A DNA stretch of 64,000 nucleotides from Bacillota bacterium (GCA_023436245.1 JAEZJZ010000064.1:26780-90779), one strand, 5' to 3'; shown: positions 54,652 through 63,795, numbered from the stretch's first letter. The notes: generated from the sequence alone by a model not told the origin. Translations and numbers: made by a program.

Positions 54652-55131
54652 TCAGGCCAAACGACCAGGCGTCGTCTCCAAGTTGTCCCAATCGTCATCG
54701 CCAAGCATCTCCAACTGGGCTTTCAGCATGCTGGACAGCCTGGCCCGGAAGACTTCTGCCTGCTTGCGCAGGTCGTCCACTTCCGAGGTCATGCGGCGCA
54801 CCTTGGCGATGGCTTCATCCACCATGCGCTCTGCCTTCAACTCGGCCTCTTTGGTGATCAACTGGGCTTCGCGTTTCGCCGCCGACTTGACTTCCTCCGC
54901 TGTCTCTTGGGCAACCACCAAGGCGTTGTGCAGTGTCTGCTCCAGATGGTGATAGTGTTCCAGTTTGTCGGCCAGGGAGACTGCCTTATCCTTGTTCTCA
55001 GCGTTCTCCCGCAGCAAGAGCTCAATGTCTTTGATCACCTGATCAAGGAACTCGTCCACCTCATTGCGGTCATATCCGCGCAAGACAGTGCGGAACTCTT
55101 TGTTATGGATGTCCAAAGCAGTGATTGACAT
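54652..55131 (-). CDS. divIVA: cell-division initiation protein DivIVA
   Basis: 159-residue coiled-coil protein that binds curved membranes at poles and septa. The N-terminal membrane-binding module (ALDIHNKEFRTVLRGYDRNEVDEFLDQV, about 5-32) is followed by a long coiled coil (about 35-145). ATG with GGGGAGG upstream. Directly follows yggT; ylmH, between them in B. subtilis, is absent. Confidence 0.92.
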   Translation of the reverse strand: MSITALDIHNKEFRTVLRGYDRNEVDEFLDQVIKDIELLLRENAENKDKAVSLADKLEHYHHLEQTLHNALVVAQETAEEVKSAAKREAQLITKEAELKAERMVDEAIAKVRRMTSEVDDLRKQAEVFRARLSSMLKAQLEMLGDDDWDNLETTPGRLA

Positions 55132-55151
55132 ATTATTGCCCTCCCCTTCAA

Positions 55152-55394
55152 TCAGATCAATGTCTGTAGACTGTAGAACACCAGTACAACCACCACAGGA
55201 GAAAGATCGATCTCCATGTCGCCGAGCGCAATTGGGCGAATCACCCGCCGCACCGGCACGAGTATCGGCTCGGAAATGCGGTGCACCGTTCTGCCCACCA
55301 CACTGTTCCCCAAAGGAGGGATGAACTCTGCAACTGCTCGCAGAATGAACAACCAGAGAATCAGCTCAATGACCGCCCGGATGGTTGCTGCCAT
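55152..55394 (-). CDS. yggT: YggT/YlmG family membrane protein
   Basis: 80 residues with two membrane helices flanking FIPPLGNSVVGRTVHRISEPILVPVRRVI, the family hallmark. Role in division or membrane organisation is assumed from its constant place between sepF and divIVA. The ATG is the next codon after the sepF stop. Confidence 0.88.
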   Translation of the reverse strand: MAATIRAVIELILWLFILRAVAEFIPPLGNSVVGRTVHRISEPILVPVRRVIRPIALGDMEIDLSPVVVVLVFYSLQTLI

Positions 55395-55847
55395 TTATAG
55401 CCCCCCAGTTTTGCGAGGCTTGCTCTCCACCGCAGCAACGGCACCCATCTCTTCGTCCAGCAGATTGTTGATGTCTACGTTGGTGGGTGCAAACAGAAAG
55501 ATCAGCTCACTCACTCGTTGACTACGCCCGCCGAGTGAGTAGGCTGCACCACTCAGGAAGTCCAGAATACGCATACGCGCCTTCGGCTCGGCAGCCTCCA
55601 GATTGACCACCACTGGCCGCTTTGCCCGCAACTGATCAGCAACTTGCTGTACATCATCGTAGGAGCGCGGACCGAGCACAACTAGCTTCAGATTCTTGGC
55701 CGGCTGCAACTCGACCACGTTCGGCTTGAACCTGGGCGCAGCCAAAGGTTCAGCCACATCCAGCTCATCCTCCACCGCTTCCGCGTCATCCGCGTCCTCT
55801 ACATCCTCAAAACCCAGCCAGTCCAATAGCTTGCCCCAGAGCTTCAT
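55395..55847 (-). CDS. sepF: cell-division protein SepF
   Basis: 150 residues. An N-terminal amphipathic membrane helix (KLWGKLLDWLGFED), an acidic linker, and the DUF552 core (KLVVLGPRSYDDVQQVADQL, VVVNLEA, RILDFLSGAAYSLGGRSQRV). It arches FtsZ filaments at the septum. ATG 55847 has GGAGGAGG before it; a longer frame antisense to ylmE was rejected. Confidence 0.94.
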   Translation of the reverse strand: MKLWGKLLDWLGFEDVEDADDAEAVEDELDVAEPLAAPRFKPNVVELQPAKNLKLVVLGPRSYDDVQQVADQLRAKRPVVVNLEAAEPKARMRILDFLSGAAYSLGGRSQRVSELIFLFAPTNVDINNLLDEEMGAVAAVESKPRKTGGL

Positions 55848-55851
55848 TGCT

Positions 55852-56535
55852 TTACCTCCTCCCGAAAATAGCGGTACCAATGCGTACCATGGTGGCACCT
55901 TCGGCGATGGCCACGCGAAAATCGTTGGACATGCCCATGGAAAGATGCTGCCAACGGTACTCATCTGCCAACCGGTCAAACAGTTGCCGCATCTGCCGGA
56001 AATAACCGCGTACTTCTTCTGGATTGTCGGCATAAGGAGCAACTGTCATCATTCCATGCAGGTTCACATGCGGGCACTCTTGTACCACAGTCTGAACGAA
56101 GTCCGACACCTCGCCGAGAGCCAGTCCAGATTTGCTGGCTTCGCGGGCAACATTCACTTCCACCAGACAGTGTGCCTGCAACTGCAATTTCTCTGCCCGC
56201 CTGTCCAATTCCTGCGCTAAATTGAATCTGTCCAGCGAATGAATCAACTTCACCCGCGGCAAGATGTACTTCACCTTATTAGTCTGCAGCGAACCGATCA
56301 AATGCCAGTTCACCTCACGCTCGGCAAGCGCTTCCATCTTACCCAGCGCTTCCTGCACGCGGTTCTCACCCAGTTCAGAGAGCCCCGCGTCAATCGCTTC
56401 AGCCACCCGCTCAGCGGCCACCGTCTTGGTTACGCCGATCAGCGTGATTTCAGCCGGATCGCGTCCTGCCTCCGTCGCCGCCCGAGCAACGGCAGCTCGT
56501 ACCTGCTGCAGCCGTTCTGCCAATTCACTCTGCAC
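55852..56535 (-). CDS. ylmE: PLP homeostasis protein YlmE/YggS
   Basis: 227-residue fold-type III PLP-binding protein without racemase partner domain. Lys in LIGVTKTVAAERV binds PLP; HLIGSLQTNKVKYI, EVNVAREASKSGL and SMGMSNDFRVAIAEGATMVRIGTAIFG are standard. The start is GTG 56535. Lies four bases after the HlyD-like gene and just before sepF. Confidence 0.94.
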   Translation of the reverse strand: MQSELAERLQQVRAAVARAATEAGRDPAEITLIGVTKTVAAERVAEAIDAGLSELGENRVQEALGKMEALAEREVNWHLIGSLQTNKVKYILPRVKLIHSLDRFNLAQELDRRAEKLQLQAHCLVEVNVAREASKSGLALGEVSDFVQTVVQECPHVNLHGMMTVAPYADNPEEVRGYFRQMRQLFDRLADEYRWQHLSMGMSNDFRVAIAEGATMVRIGTAIFGRR

Positions 56536-56539
56536 TAAC

Positions 56540-57838
56540 TCACTTCCTCAGTCGAGATGAGACATCCTCGCCGTCGGTCAAACCAGCCGGATTAGTGACC
56601 ACAGTTGCCCCTGGATTGAGACCGGTGACAACCAGACTGCTCTTGCCGGTTTCACGCACGACGACTGTCTGGGGCTTGACCACTGTGCCGTCCAGCAAGA
56701 AGACTTGATTGCCCGTTTCGTCACTGACGAGAGCACTCTTCGGAATCTGGCACAGCACTTCGCCCTTAGTATGTAACGTCACGTCCAGAAAACGCGGCAT
56801 TTCGGTCTCCGGAGGCAGGCTGATCTTGAGCAGGCACTGGTCCGTGCCCAGTTGCTGGCTTGGTTGTAGAGTTGCCGGCCAGTCACCGGCCGCTCCGACG
56901 GTGTTCACCTGCACTGCTAGCTCTGACCAGCCCTGAATCGTCGGCAGCGCCCCGCCGGGTAGGCTGACCAGAAGATGCGTGTCCTTGCTGGTGGATACCT
57001 TGAAAACCGGTTGACCGGCGGCGATAGCTGTCTCAGCGGTTACTGAGTAGTTCGTGATCTTGGTCTCCTGCAGATTGCCAAACAGAGAGGGGCTCAGGTT
57101 AGCCGAATTGGCCATCTGCTCCAGCCCGTCCACCTGGAATGAGATCCGGCCATTGGCTGGGGAAAAAATAGGCACGACCGCCTGCTCCCGCCGTGACTCC
57201 AATTCGGCCCGCTGCTCCTCCACTGAGTTCTCACTCTGCAGCAGCAACAGCCTGTCCTGTTGCAGTTTGGCCACCTCTTTGCCGCGGTTGTTCAGCGAAC
57301 TATACAGCTCGCGGTAACTTGACACTTCTCGCTCGTGCAAGGCCGCACGGTAATCGTCCATCAGAGTCTGTAAAGCTGTCTCCGCTTGCAGCAATTTCTG
57401 ATCAAGCTGCGCCAACTCGGTGGCTCCAGTATCGTCGGGCTTGGTGGCGCTCTGTTGATCCAGCTTGGCCAGCCCTTCCTCGATACTCGCAAGCAGTGAC
57501 TTATCTACCAACTCCACCACTCGCTGGCCGGTCGTAACTTCGGCTCCTTCAGCCACCAGCGGGTTGGCCTTGCCTGGCTTGTCCGCCAATATGACAGTCT
57601 CCTGCCTGAGCACGACCGCCTGAGCAGCGATGCCGCTGGTATCGGGAACTTGCTTTGCTTCGGCCGTGCGCACGTACTTATCCGCTGCAAATAGCGACGC
57701 GGTGTAGCGATAAGCGCCTTTGGCAGCAAAGGTGAACGCCCAGATGAAAGCCGCCAACACGGCCAACATGAACAGCCGCTTGAACAGCTTCTTCGGCTTG
57801 AACTTCTTTCGTTTCCTCACTTTAGCCACTGGTCTCAT
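56540..57838 (-). CDS. HlyD-like membrane-fusion-type protein
   Basis: 432 residues: a very basic N terminus (KVRKRKKFKPKKLFKRL), one membrane helix (about 21-40), a lipoyl-like half near 85-110 (VAEGAEVTTGQRVVELVDK), a coiled coil (about 115-210) and a beta-rich C-terminal domain. It resembles HlyD/RND periplasmic adaptors but has no transporter gene nearby. It is regularly found between ylmD and ylmE in Clostridia-type genomes; function unknown. It starts 17 bp inside the end of ylmD. Confidence 0.8.
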   Translation of the reverse strand: MRPVAKVRKRKKFKPKKLFKRLFMLAVLAAFIWAFTFAAKGAYRYTASLFAADKYVRTAEAKQVPDTSGIAAQAVVLRQETVILADKPGKANPLVAEGAEVTTGQRVVELVDKSLLASIEEGLAKLDQQSATKPDDTGATELAQLDQKLLQAETALQTLMDDYRAALHEREVSSYRELYSSLNNRGKEVAKLQQDRLLLLQSENSVEEQRAELESRREQAVVPIFSPANGRISFQVDGLEQMANSANLSPSLFGNLQETKITNYSVTAETAIAAGQPVFKVSTSKDTHLLVSLPGGALPTIQGWSELAVQVNTVGAAGDWPATLQPSQQLGTDQCLLKISLPPETEMPRFLDVTLHTKGEVLCQIPKSALVSDETGNQVFLLDGTVVKPQTVVVRETGKSSLVVTGLNPGATVVTNPAGLTDGEDVSSRLRK

Positions 57839-58700
57839 CTCCGTTGCCGCTTTGTTGCAGGAGTACTTCTCTGCCAGTACCCGTAAATCCTGCCTTGGCA
57901 GGCGGTATTAGGCCGATCGTGGCGACCAACCGACCGGTATTGCCGCGGTCGCGGCGATGCGAGTAGAAGTGTTCGGCATCGTCATGCGTGCAGACTCCGG
58001 AGAGATGAATGTTCTCCGGCCGCAAACCGGCAGCCAGCAGCAGCAGTTTATTGACCTGGGGAAGGTCCAGATAAGACTGGCCGGGAGCCGAGCTAGCTGT
58101 CACCGCAGATTGCCAGTCTATGGGCATCTGGCGCACAGCGCTGAGCACCGGCTCATCCACCAGATAACAGCAACTTCCTACACCGGGGCCAATGCAGGCC
58201 TCGATGTTTGCCGGAGAGATGTGTAGCTCGGTTACCATCAGTTGCACTGCCTGCTGCACGATGCCGCCGACAGTGCCCCGCCACCCTGCATGAACGGCAC
58301 CGACTGCCCGCGGTGACCGGCAAAGCAGCAGGATCGGCAGGCAATCGGCCACCACCACGTGCAGGGCCAGACCGGGTGTGGCGGTGAGCACTCCATCCGT
58401 TTCACTGACTGTTCCGCCATGCGTGGCGACCGCCACCTTCGTCCCATGCACCTGGTTGAGATATACTTGCGGCCAGTCCTCAATCCCCAGCGCTTGCTGC
58501 CAGAGTTGCCGATTGCGATCCACGCGTTCAGCGCTGTCCAGGGCCTTGCCAAAATTCAGGCTGGATTGAGGGCCCTGACTGACGCCCCCCTTGCGGGTGG
58601 ACCAACCGTGCGTCAGCCAGGGAAGGTCTGCCCAGGCGGGCAGCACCAAACGGGGCGCAGCGGCCGCTTCGTCAAGTACCAGTTGACCGAACTGGCGCAT
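57822..58700 (-). CDS. ylmD: purine nucleoside phosphorylase/laccase-domain protein YlmD
   Basis: 292-residue YfiH/DUF152 copper- or zinc-dependent enzyme. Typical sequence: LTHGWSTRKGGVSQGPQSSL, the metal-site motif QVHGTKVAV, DCLPILLLCRSPRAVGAVHAGWRGTVGG and the C-terminal CTHDDAEHFYSHRRD. Proteins of this family act on purine nucleosides or muropeptides. ATG 58700 has GGAGGTGG upstream; the upstream open frame is rejected. Confidence 0.9.
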   Translation of the reverse strand: MRQFGQLVLDEAAAAPRLVLPAWADLPWLTHGWSTRKGGVSQGPQSSLNFGKALDSAERVDRNRQLWQQALGIEDWPQVYLNQVHGTKVAVATHGGTVSETDGVLTATPGLALHVVVADCLPILLLCRSPRAVGAVHAGWRGTVGGIVQQAVQLMVTELHISPANIEACIGPGVGSCCYLVDEPVLSAVRQMPIDWQSAVTASSAPGQSYLDLPQVNKLLLLAAGLRPENIHLSGVCTHDDAEHFYSHRRDRGNTGRLVATIGLIPPAKAGFTGTGREVLLQQSGNGDETSG

Positions 58701-58711
58701 CGCGCCACCTC

Positions 58712-60478
58712 CTAACAAGAATGCAAGTAACCGCCACCCCGGAGCACGCCCACAGGGGGAACGGCGCAGCCGCGCGGGCAAGCGGAAGCGGTCAAAGGAT
58801 AGCCGCATTCCGGGCAGTGCCGCTCGGCGAAATCGGCTGCAAACACCACGTTCGGCGGGGCCGCGTCCGGCAGTTCTGCGGAAACGAACTGACCGCCGAG
58901 GAAATGCGTGGACGGAGCAGCCGGGCTGTACCTTGCCAACTCTGGCCAGAGCGTCCTGGCCAGAGGGAAAGTCTGTTTATCGGCATCCAGGAAGCGCCTG
59001 GCCGCTGTCTCGCTGGCCACCTGACTGATAGTCAGGCGCAGGGCATAGTGTTCACGCCAATGCTCGATAATACGCAGTTGCAGTTGCGCTAATTCCTCTT
59101 CTTCCAAAGCGATCGCGCTGCCAAAGCGCAGCTTGGCCACCTGCAGCGCCTCGGGCAAACCCACCGGCACTAGGCTGAGTTGACTGGCCTGCAGCACTTG
59201 CTTCACACCCTGCTCTTCTGCCGATTCGGCCGTGACGAGGCCGGGAAGCAGTAGGGGAAGGTCCCACTCCGGCAAGGCCGACAGCACTTCATATCGATGC
59301 ACCAACTGACGCACTGCCAAACTGAGCGAAGCGTCTATCCCGGACCAGAAATCGCTGCTACTGACCGCCTCTAGGGCGATGCGCGGCAGGTTGACAAACG
59401 TACGCGCCAGCATAGCTGATTCGCCTGCCTGCAGACGCAGCCCGCTGGCAAATACGGGACTGCGCTGACCGCCGACCAGCATCAGGCTGGGGTTGCCCCG
59501 CTCACGCGCCAGGCGACGAGCGACCGGTAACAGGCTATCGCCCCATTGTTCCTGGGAGAGCTGCAACAACACCTGCGGCGAAATAACCAGTGCTCCCGAG
59601 GGCAGGCCGTCCTGAACAGCATTCAGCAAAGCTTCCGTCAACTCCCGACCGACAGCGGAACGATCCAGACCCACACTGACAGTCACCGGCATCACTCGCG
59701 GCCCGCCAATAGAGCGGGCTAGATCGAAGTCGGCCAGCAGTTGCTGTACTTCTGAGCGGATCGCTGCTGGTTCGGGAACAATAGCCAGCGAGGCGACTGC
59801 CTGATCCACATCGCGGAAAAGCAACTCCCCGATCATCTCATTCTGAGCCAACAGCACTACCCGCCCCATCATCCGCACTAACTCGGTCAGCGTCTTGACG
59901 GGAGGCAGAAAGGTGCGGCCCAGGCGGATGCCATGCCGCGTCAGGGCTACCGGTTCCACGACGCATGCCGCCACCGAGAGCGAGTATTCGGCCATTTGGT
60001 CGATGTGCATCGCTCCCCGTTGGTGAGCCGTGGCAAACTCGCGCGGCAACAGACTGTGCAACGTGTATTGCTCGCTGGCGGCAAGCGCAATCCGGCGAAG
60101 CTTGGAGGAAGGGGTGGACACATCCAGCAGATCAGCGCCACTCTCCTGCAGCACCTCACTGACAGCGTCCATCAGCTCGCTCTTCTGCTCCCGGATGCGG
60201 GTGCGACGGTTGCGGTAGAGTATGTAGGCTTTGGCGGTGCGAGCATGCCCATGCTCGATTAGCACCTTTTCCACCAGGTCCTGGATATGCTCCACCTGCG
60301 GTTGCCCAGCATCCGGCAGAGACTGGCTCAAGAGATGGATCACCTGCCCGGCCAGGAACTCCGCCTGACGTCTGTCTTCGCCGCCAACGGCCTTCGCGGC
60401 GGCAAAAATGGCGTCAGCGATTTTCTCAGCATTGAACGGCACCACCCTGCCGTCTCGCTTTGCTACCCACTCAATCAT
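58712..60478 (-). CDS. ATP-cone protein related to class III ribonucleotide reductase (NrdD-like)
   Basis: 588 residues. An ATP-cone domain (about 1-90, VAKRDGRVVPFNAEKIADAI) is followed by a region with NrdD-like organisation, then a zinc ribbon CPECG...CPRGC (about 553-572) and a C-terminal LRGGGYLHSC resembling the glycyl-radical motif RxxGYL. It is shorter than usual NrdD (about 700), has only one Cys (VAACVV) between the cone and the zinc site, and no nrdG activase is nearby. It may be a divergent reductase or a regulatory homologue. ATG 60478 overlaps the nrdR stop by 8 bp. Confidence 0.65.
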   Translation of the reverse strand: MIEWVAKRDGRVVPFNAEKIADAIFAAAKAVGGEDRRQAEFLAGQVIHLLSQSLPDAGQPQVEHIQDLVEKVLIEHGHARTAKAYILYRNRRTRIREQKSELMDAVSEVLQESGADLLDVSTPSSKLRRIALAASEQYTLHSLLPREFATAHQRGAMHIDQMAEYSLSVAACVVEPVALTRHGIRLGRTFLPPVKTLTELVRMMGRVVLLAQNEMIGELLFRDVDQAVASLAIVPEPAAIRSEVQQLLADFDLARSIGGPRVMPVTVSVGLDRSAVGRELTEALLNAVQDGLPSGALVISPQVLLQLSQEQWGDSLLPVARRLARERGNPSLMLVGGQRSPVFASGLRLQAGESAMLARTFVNLPRIALEAVSSSDFWSGIDASLSLAVRQLVHRYEVLSALPEWDLPLLLPGLVTAESAEEQGVKQVLQASQLSLVPVGLPEALQVAKLRFGSAIALEEEELAQLQLRIIEHWREHYALRLTISQVASETAARRFLDADKQTFPLARTLWPELARYSPAAPSTHFLGGQFVSAELPDAAPPNVVFAADFAERHCPECGYPLTASACPRGCAVPPVGVLRGGGYLHSC

Positions 60479-60932
60479 GCTGCTGACCGAGCAGTCGGTC
60501 CAACTCCTGCCGGAGTTGCAGAATATCGGTGAACGGGCGATATACCGAGGCAAAGCGCACATAGGCAACCTCATCCACACCGCGCAAGCGATCCATCACC
60601 ATTTGACCGATGCTCTGCGATTCCACTTCCGGGCAGAGCCGGTTGCGCAGATGCTGCTCAATTTCGTTCGCTATCTGCTCCAGGACCGTGGCGCTCACCG
60701 GCCGCTTTTCACAGGCCTTGTAGAGGCCAGTCAGGATCTTGCTGCGGTCAAACGCCTCCCGGCGGCCATCCTTCTTGATCACCATCAAAGGCAGCTCCTC
60801 AATCTTCTCGTATGTGGTAAAGCGGCGGCCACACTCGATACACTCCCGCCGGCGGCGGATGGCGCTGCCCTCTTCCGTGGGGCGGCTGTCCACCACCCGA
60901 CTGTCCTGGTGCGAACAGAAAGGACATCTCAT
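60471..60932 (-). CDS. nrdR: transcriptional repressor NrdR
   Basis: 153 residues; zinc ribbon CPFCSHQDSRVVDSR...CIECGRRFTTYE and a C-terminal ATP-cone (VIKKDGRREAFDRSKILTGL). Represses ribonucleotide reductase genes by binding NrdR boxes in response to dATP/ATP. ATG with GGGGGT upstream. The overlap with the NrdD-like gene suggests joint control. Confidence 0.96.
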   Translation of the reverse strand: MRCPFCSHQDSRVVDSRPTEEGSAIRRRRECIECGRRFTTYEKIEELPLMVIKKDGRREAFDRSKILTGLYKACEKRPVSATVLEQIANEIEQHLRNRLCPEVESQSIGQMVMDRLRGVDEVAYVRFASVYRPFTDILQLRQELDRLLGQQHD

Positions 60933-61003
60933 TCTGGGCTACCCCCTCTCCAATGTGGGTATTCATTATTAGTCTACTAAATGTTGTGCAGAGGCGCTAG
61001 TAC

Positions 61004-61066
61004 GGCGTCAAGTCTCAAACCAAAAGTCAAGCTAGCCTGCAACCTACTGGGCTGAGACTTGACGCC
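61004..61066. repeat. palindromic element with 14-bp inverted ends, copy 2
   Basis: 63 bp with GGCGTCAAGTCTCA and TGAGACTTGACGCC ends identical to copy 1 (21604-21675); the interior differs. Confidence 0.75.
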
Positions 61067-61100
61067 ACACTAAAGTTTTCGGTTAACCGAGCACTAAAGC

Positions 61101-61162
61101 GGCATCAAGTCTCAGACCATAGAATGCAAACCCTCTAGCCAGTTGGACCGAAACTTGATGCC
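61101..61162. repeat. palindromic element with variant inverted ends, copy 3
   Basis: 62 bp bounded by GGCATCAAGTCTCA and GAAACTTGATGCC. Both ends carry the matching change (G to A left, C to T right) relative to copies 1 and 2. It is 34 bp from copy 2. Confidence 0.7.
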
Positions 61163-61206
61163 GATTGGAAGATCCCACTCGAGACGGGAGAGAGGTAACT
61201 GGGGAA

Positions 61207-61241
61207 GCAGAAGGGGGCTTCAGCCGCGGCTGTAGCCCCCT
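61207..61241 (-). terminator. hairpin overlapping the end of ylmC
   Basis: Stem AAGGGGGCTTCAGCC/GGCTGTAGCCCCCTT with GC loop. On the minus strand its first arm lies within the last codons of ylmC. The T-run is poor (CTTCTGCTTCC). Confidence 0.55.
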
Positions 61242-61492
61242 TCGTAAGCGGATGCCAGATTTTCCAACTCGACCAGGATAACATCCTCGCCGATTTTGAT
61301 CACTTGCTCCCAGGGAATGTAGACTTCGCTTTCACGACCGAAGATCCCTAGAACCTTCGTTTGTCCGGGCACGATCAAGCCCTTGACGCGCCCAACCTCA
61401 AGGTCGATGTCCAAGTCACCGATCAGGCCCAGGCGCCGACCGTCCAGAACATTCACCACTTCGCGCATGCGCAGCTCCGTGACCCTGAGCAT
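61220..61492 (-). CDS. ylmC: YlmC/YmxH family PRC-barrel protein
   Basis: 90-residue PRC-barrel protein (MLRVTELRMREVVNVLDGRR-LGLIGDLDIDLEVG). In Clostridia and Bacilli it lies beside sigG and is sporulation-associated, but its function is undefined. ATG 61492 has GGAGGGGG upstream. The C-terminal codons lie in the terminator hairpin. Confidence 0.9.
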   Translation of the reverse strand: MLRVTELRMREVVNVLDGRRLGLIGDLDIDLEVGRVKGLIVPGQTKVLGIFGRESEVYIPWEQVIKIGEDVILVELENLASAYEGGYSRG

Positions 61493-61596
61493 TCGACCCC
61501 CTCCTATCCATATCAGTATATGGATAGAGTCGGGCAAAAAGACCTGCTGCAGGCAAGAACTGGCGCCCTATCAAAGAGCATCTACAGACGGACACC

Positions 61597-62163
61597 CTAT
61601 TGACGCTCGCGGGCCAACCAGGAGCGGACTCCGCCCCACCACTCAAACAGCCAGCTGCGGATGACGAAGGTGTTGGCTGCAGTTTGCTGTTCTGGGCGGC
61701 AGACTTCGCTGGTCAGGCAGAGCGGTGGAAAAACCACGCACCACCAATTGCGGCCTTCGCCGGCCCCAAGCGTGACATTGAGTGCCTGGTAACGGCCAGC
61801 CGGAAGAGTGAAGGTGCCGTAGTGCTTGGCCGGGAAGTTGAACTGACCGATCTGCAGGCTCGCACCATAGGTCTCACCTTGCTGCTCCAATGATGTCTCA
61901 GCAATGGCCGTCAACTGCGTCAGATTAGCCTTGATAATCGTGACCGCATCATCACGCTCTGCGACTCCGCGGAGCAGTGGCTCCAGATAAGCCAGTAGTT
62001 CATCCCGCACCCGAATCTTCGCCTGCTGGTCGCGCAGGCTTTCCGAGTTGGCCAGCACATGCAGCCGAACCAGCGTGGGCAGCTCCTCGGAGGCCTTGGC
62101 CTCGGTGATAGGCGACAGCAAACAACAGATCACCAACATACAGACCAAAGAAGACCGCTTCAA
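61597..62163 (-). CDS. spoIIR: stage II sporulation protein R (SpoIIR)
   Basis: 188-residue exported signal from forespore to mother cell that triggers pro-sigma-E processing by SpoIIGA. Signal peptide (about 1-24, LVCMLVICCLLSPITEAKA), then VRLHVLANSESLRDQQAKI and the conserved GEGRNWWCVVFPPLCL. The start is TTG 62163 with GGGAGG upstream. Between sigG and ylmC; its usual target operon spoIIGA-sigE is not seen upstream. Confidence 0.93.
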   Translation of the reverse strand: MKRSSLVCMLVICCLLSPITEAKASEELPTLVRLHVLANSESLRDQQAKIRVRDELLAYLEPLLRGVAERDDAVTIIKANLTQLTAIAETSLEQQGETYGASLQIGQFNFPAKHYGTFTLPAGRYQALNVTLGAGEGRNWWCVVFPPLCLTSEVCRPEQQTAANTFVIRSWLFEWWGGVRSWLARERQ

Positions 62164-62200
62164 CGAATTCGCCTCCCGATTTAACCTATCCTATGACAAT

Positions 62201-62998
62201 CTAGACCCGTTCTTTGTTGCTTTCCTTTTCAGCAATCAGTTTGCGCATATGCTGCAGCGCTGCCTTCTCCAGGCGCGACACCTGCGCCTGGGAGATGCCG
62301 ATCTCCTCGGCCACCTCCATCTGAGTCTTGCTGGCGAAGAAACGCAAGGAAAGAATCAGCCGTTCGCGCTCGCTCAGTTTGTCCATCGCCTCACGCAAGG
62401 CGATGCCTTCCACCCAGGTACTGTCCTGATTTTTCTCATCCTTGATCTGATCCATGATGTAGATAGGGTCGCCGCCCTCCTGGTAAATCGGGTCAAACAG
62501 CGACACCGGCTCCTGAATGGCATCGAGGGCAAAGACCACGTCTTCCCGCGGCACGCCCAGCTCGGCAGCGATTTCCTGCACGGTTGGCTCGCGCGAGTTG
62601 CGATTGACCAGGGTGTCGCGCACCTGCAACGCTTTGTAGGCGATGTCCCGCAGCGAACGACTGACGCGAATCGGATTGTTGTCCCGCAAGTAACGGCGGA
62701 TTTCGCCGATGATCATTGGCACCGCATAGGTGGAGAACTTCACATTCTGGGACAGATCGAAGTTGTCGATGGCCTTCATCAGGCCGATGCAGCCGACTTG
62801 AAATAGGTCGTCTACGTATTCTCCGCGATTGTTGAAGCGTTGAATGACACTGAGCACCAATCGCAAGTTGCCCATCACCAAGCGCTCACGGGCGCTCTCG
62901 TCACCGCTCTGCAGGCTGGTGAACAGCTCTCTCATCTTCTGGTTGCCGAGCACCTGCAGCTTGGATGTATTGACCCCACAGATCTCTACCCGATTCAT
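62201..62998 (-). CDS. sigG: forespore sigma factor G
   Basis: 265-residue sigma-70 family factor that drives late forespore genes such as SASPs. Region 2 (DDLFQVGCIGLMKAIDNFDLS, FSTYAVPMIIGEIRRYLRDN), region 3 and region 4 (LSERERLILSLRFFASKTQMEVAEEIGISQAQVSRLEK) are all intact. The N terminus NRVEICGVNTSKLQVL is specific to sigma-G. ATG 62998 follows GGGAGG. Confidence 0.96.
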   Translation of the reverse strand: MNRVEICGVNTSKLQVLGNQKMRELFTSLQSGDESARERLVMGNLRLVLSVIQRFNNRGEYVDDLFQVGCIGLMKAIDNFDLSQNVKFSTYAVPMIIGEIRRYLRDNNPIRVSRSLRDIAYKALQVRDTLVNRNSREPTVQEIAAELGVPREDVVFALDAIQEPVSLFDPIYQEGGDPIYIMDQIKDEKNQDSTWVEGIALREAMDKLSERERLILSLRFFASKTQMEVAEEIGISQAQVSRLEKAALQHMRKLIAEKESNKERV

Positions 62999-63098
62999 GG
63001 TCCCTAACCTCCCTGCTGTCCAACCACTATTCTGCATTATCACCGCGGCGCTTTTGATCTATACCTGACATGGAGGAAGTTGACAGCCGCTGGAGCGT

Positions 63099-63120
63099 TG
63101 GGGACGGACCTTTTTGACTC
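63099..63120. repeat. partial copy of the 34-bp palindromic repeat
   Basis: GGGACGGACC then TTTTTGACTC, identical to the right part of both units at 42976-43045. Confidence 0.75.
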
Positions 63121-63795
63121 ATGTGAGGCAATGGCAAGGGGAGCGGGGAAACGAGCAGGGGTATCCCTTCTCCACCGCGCCGTTCAGTCAGGCTGGTCGC
63201 GCCGCCACACCTGTCTGCCACTGCGAGAATAATGTAATGAGCTCGACTCAGCCGGGGTCCAGCAAAACTCGCCGCGCGCGGTTCATAGAACAAGCGCATC
63301 ACTCTGGCGCTCCGGCGGTGCTTCAGTCTCGCTCTTGCGCTCAGGGCGGCTCAAACAGTTGCTGGACCTGTTCCGGCCTCGCTCGCTCATCTGATTTGGG
63401 GCAGCCAATGCGTGGCTTGCGCGAACCAAGCCTACCCTCCGGCGCGTTAGCTTGCTGTTGACACTTGACGACACCCCTTCAATCCAGAAGTCTGTTAAAG
63501 AACGTCATCCTGAGAGCAGCGAAGATTCTGTCCCGGTCTCTTCGGTAAAGGTCAACAGAAGCGTAGAACCTCATACTCGCGTGCGCGTGCGGGGTGGGCG
63601 ACACAAACAAGCGACAAGTTGGCGGCAGGTTCCAATAGAGAGAGCGAGGAGGCGGAAGGACAAGCGGCAGCAACTGAAACTCGGCAGGACTACTGGGTCC
63701 CTGCGATAGCGAGCCATGCCACCAGACAACTAGGTACCTCTCACTCTTGCCAGATTTGCTGCCGCCCTTCCGCCGACGAGCTCATTCAAAAGATC

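Noticed and set aside
63479..63673. Minus-strand ORF containing DRIFAALRMT
   Set aside because: This is the translation of a widespread REP-like non-coding repeat.
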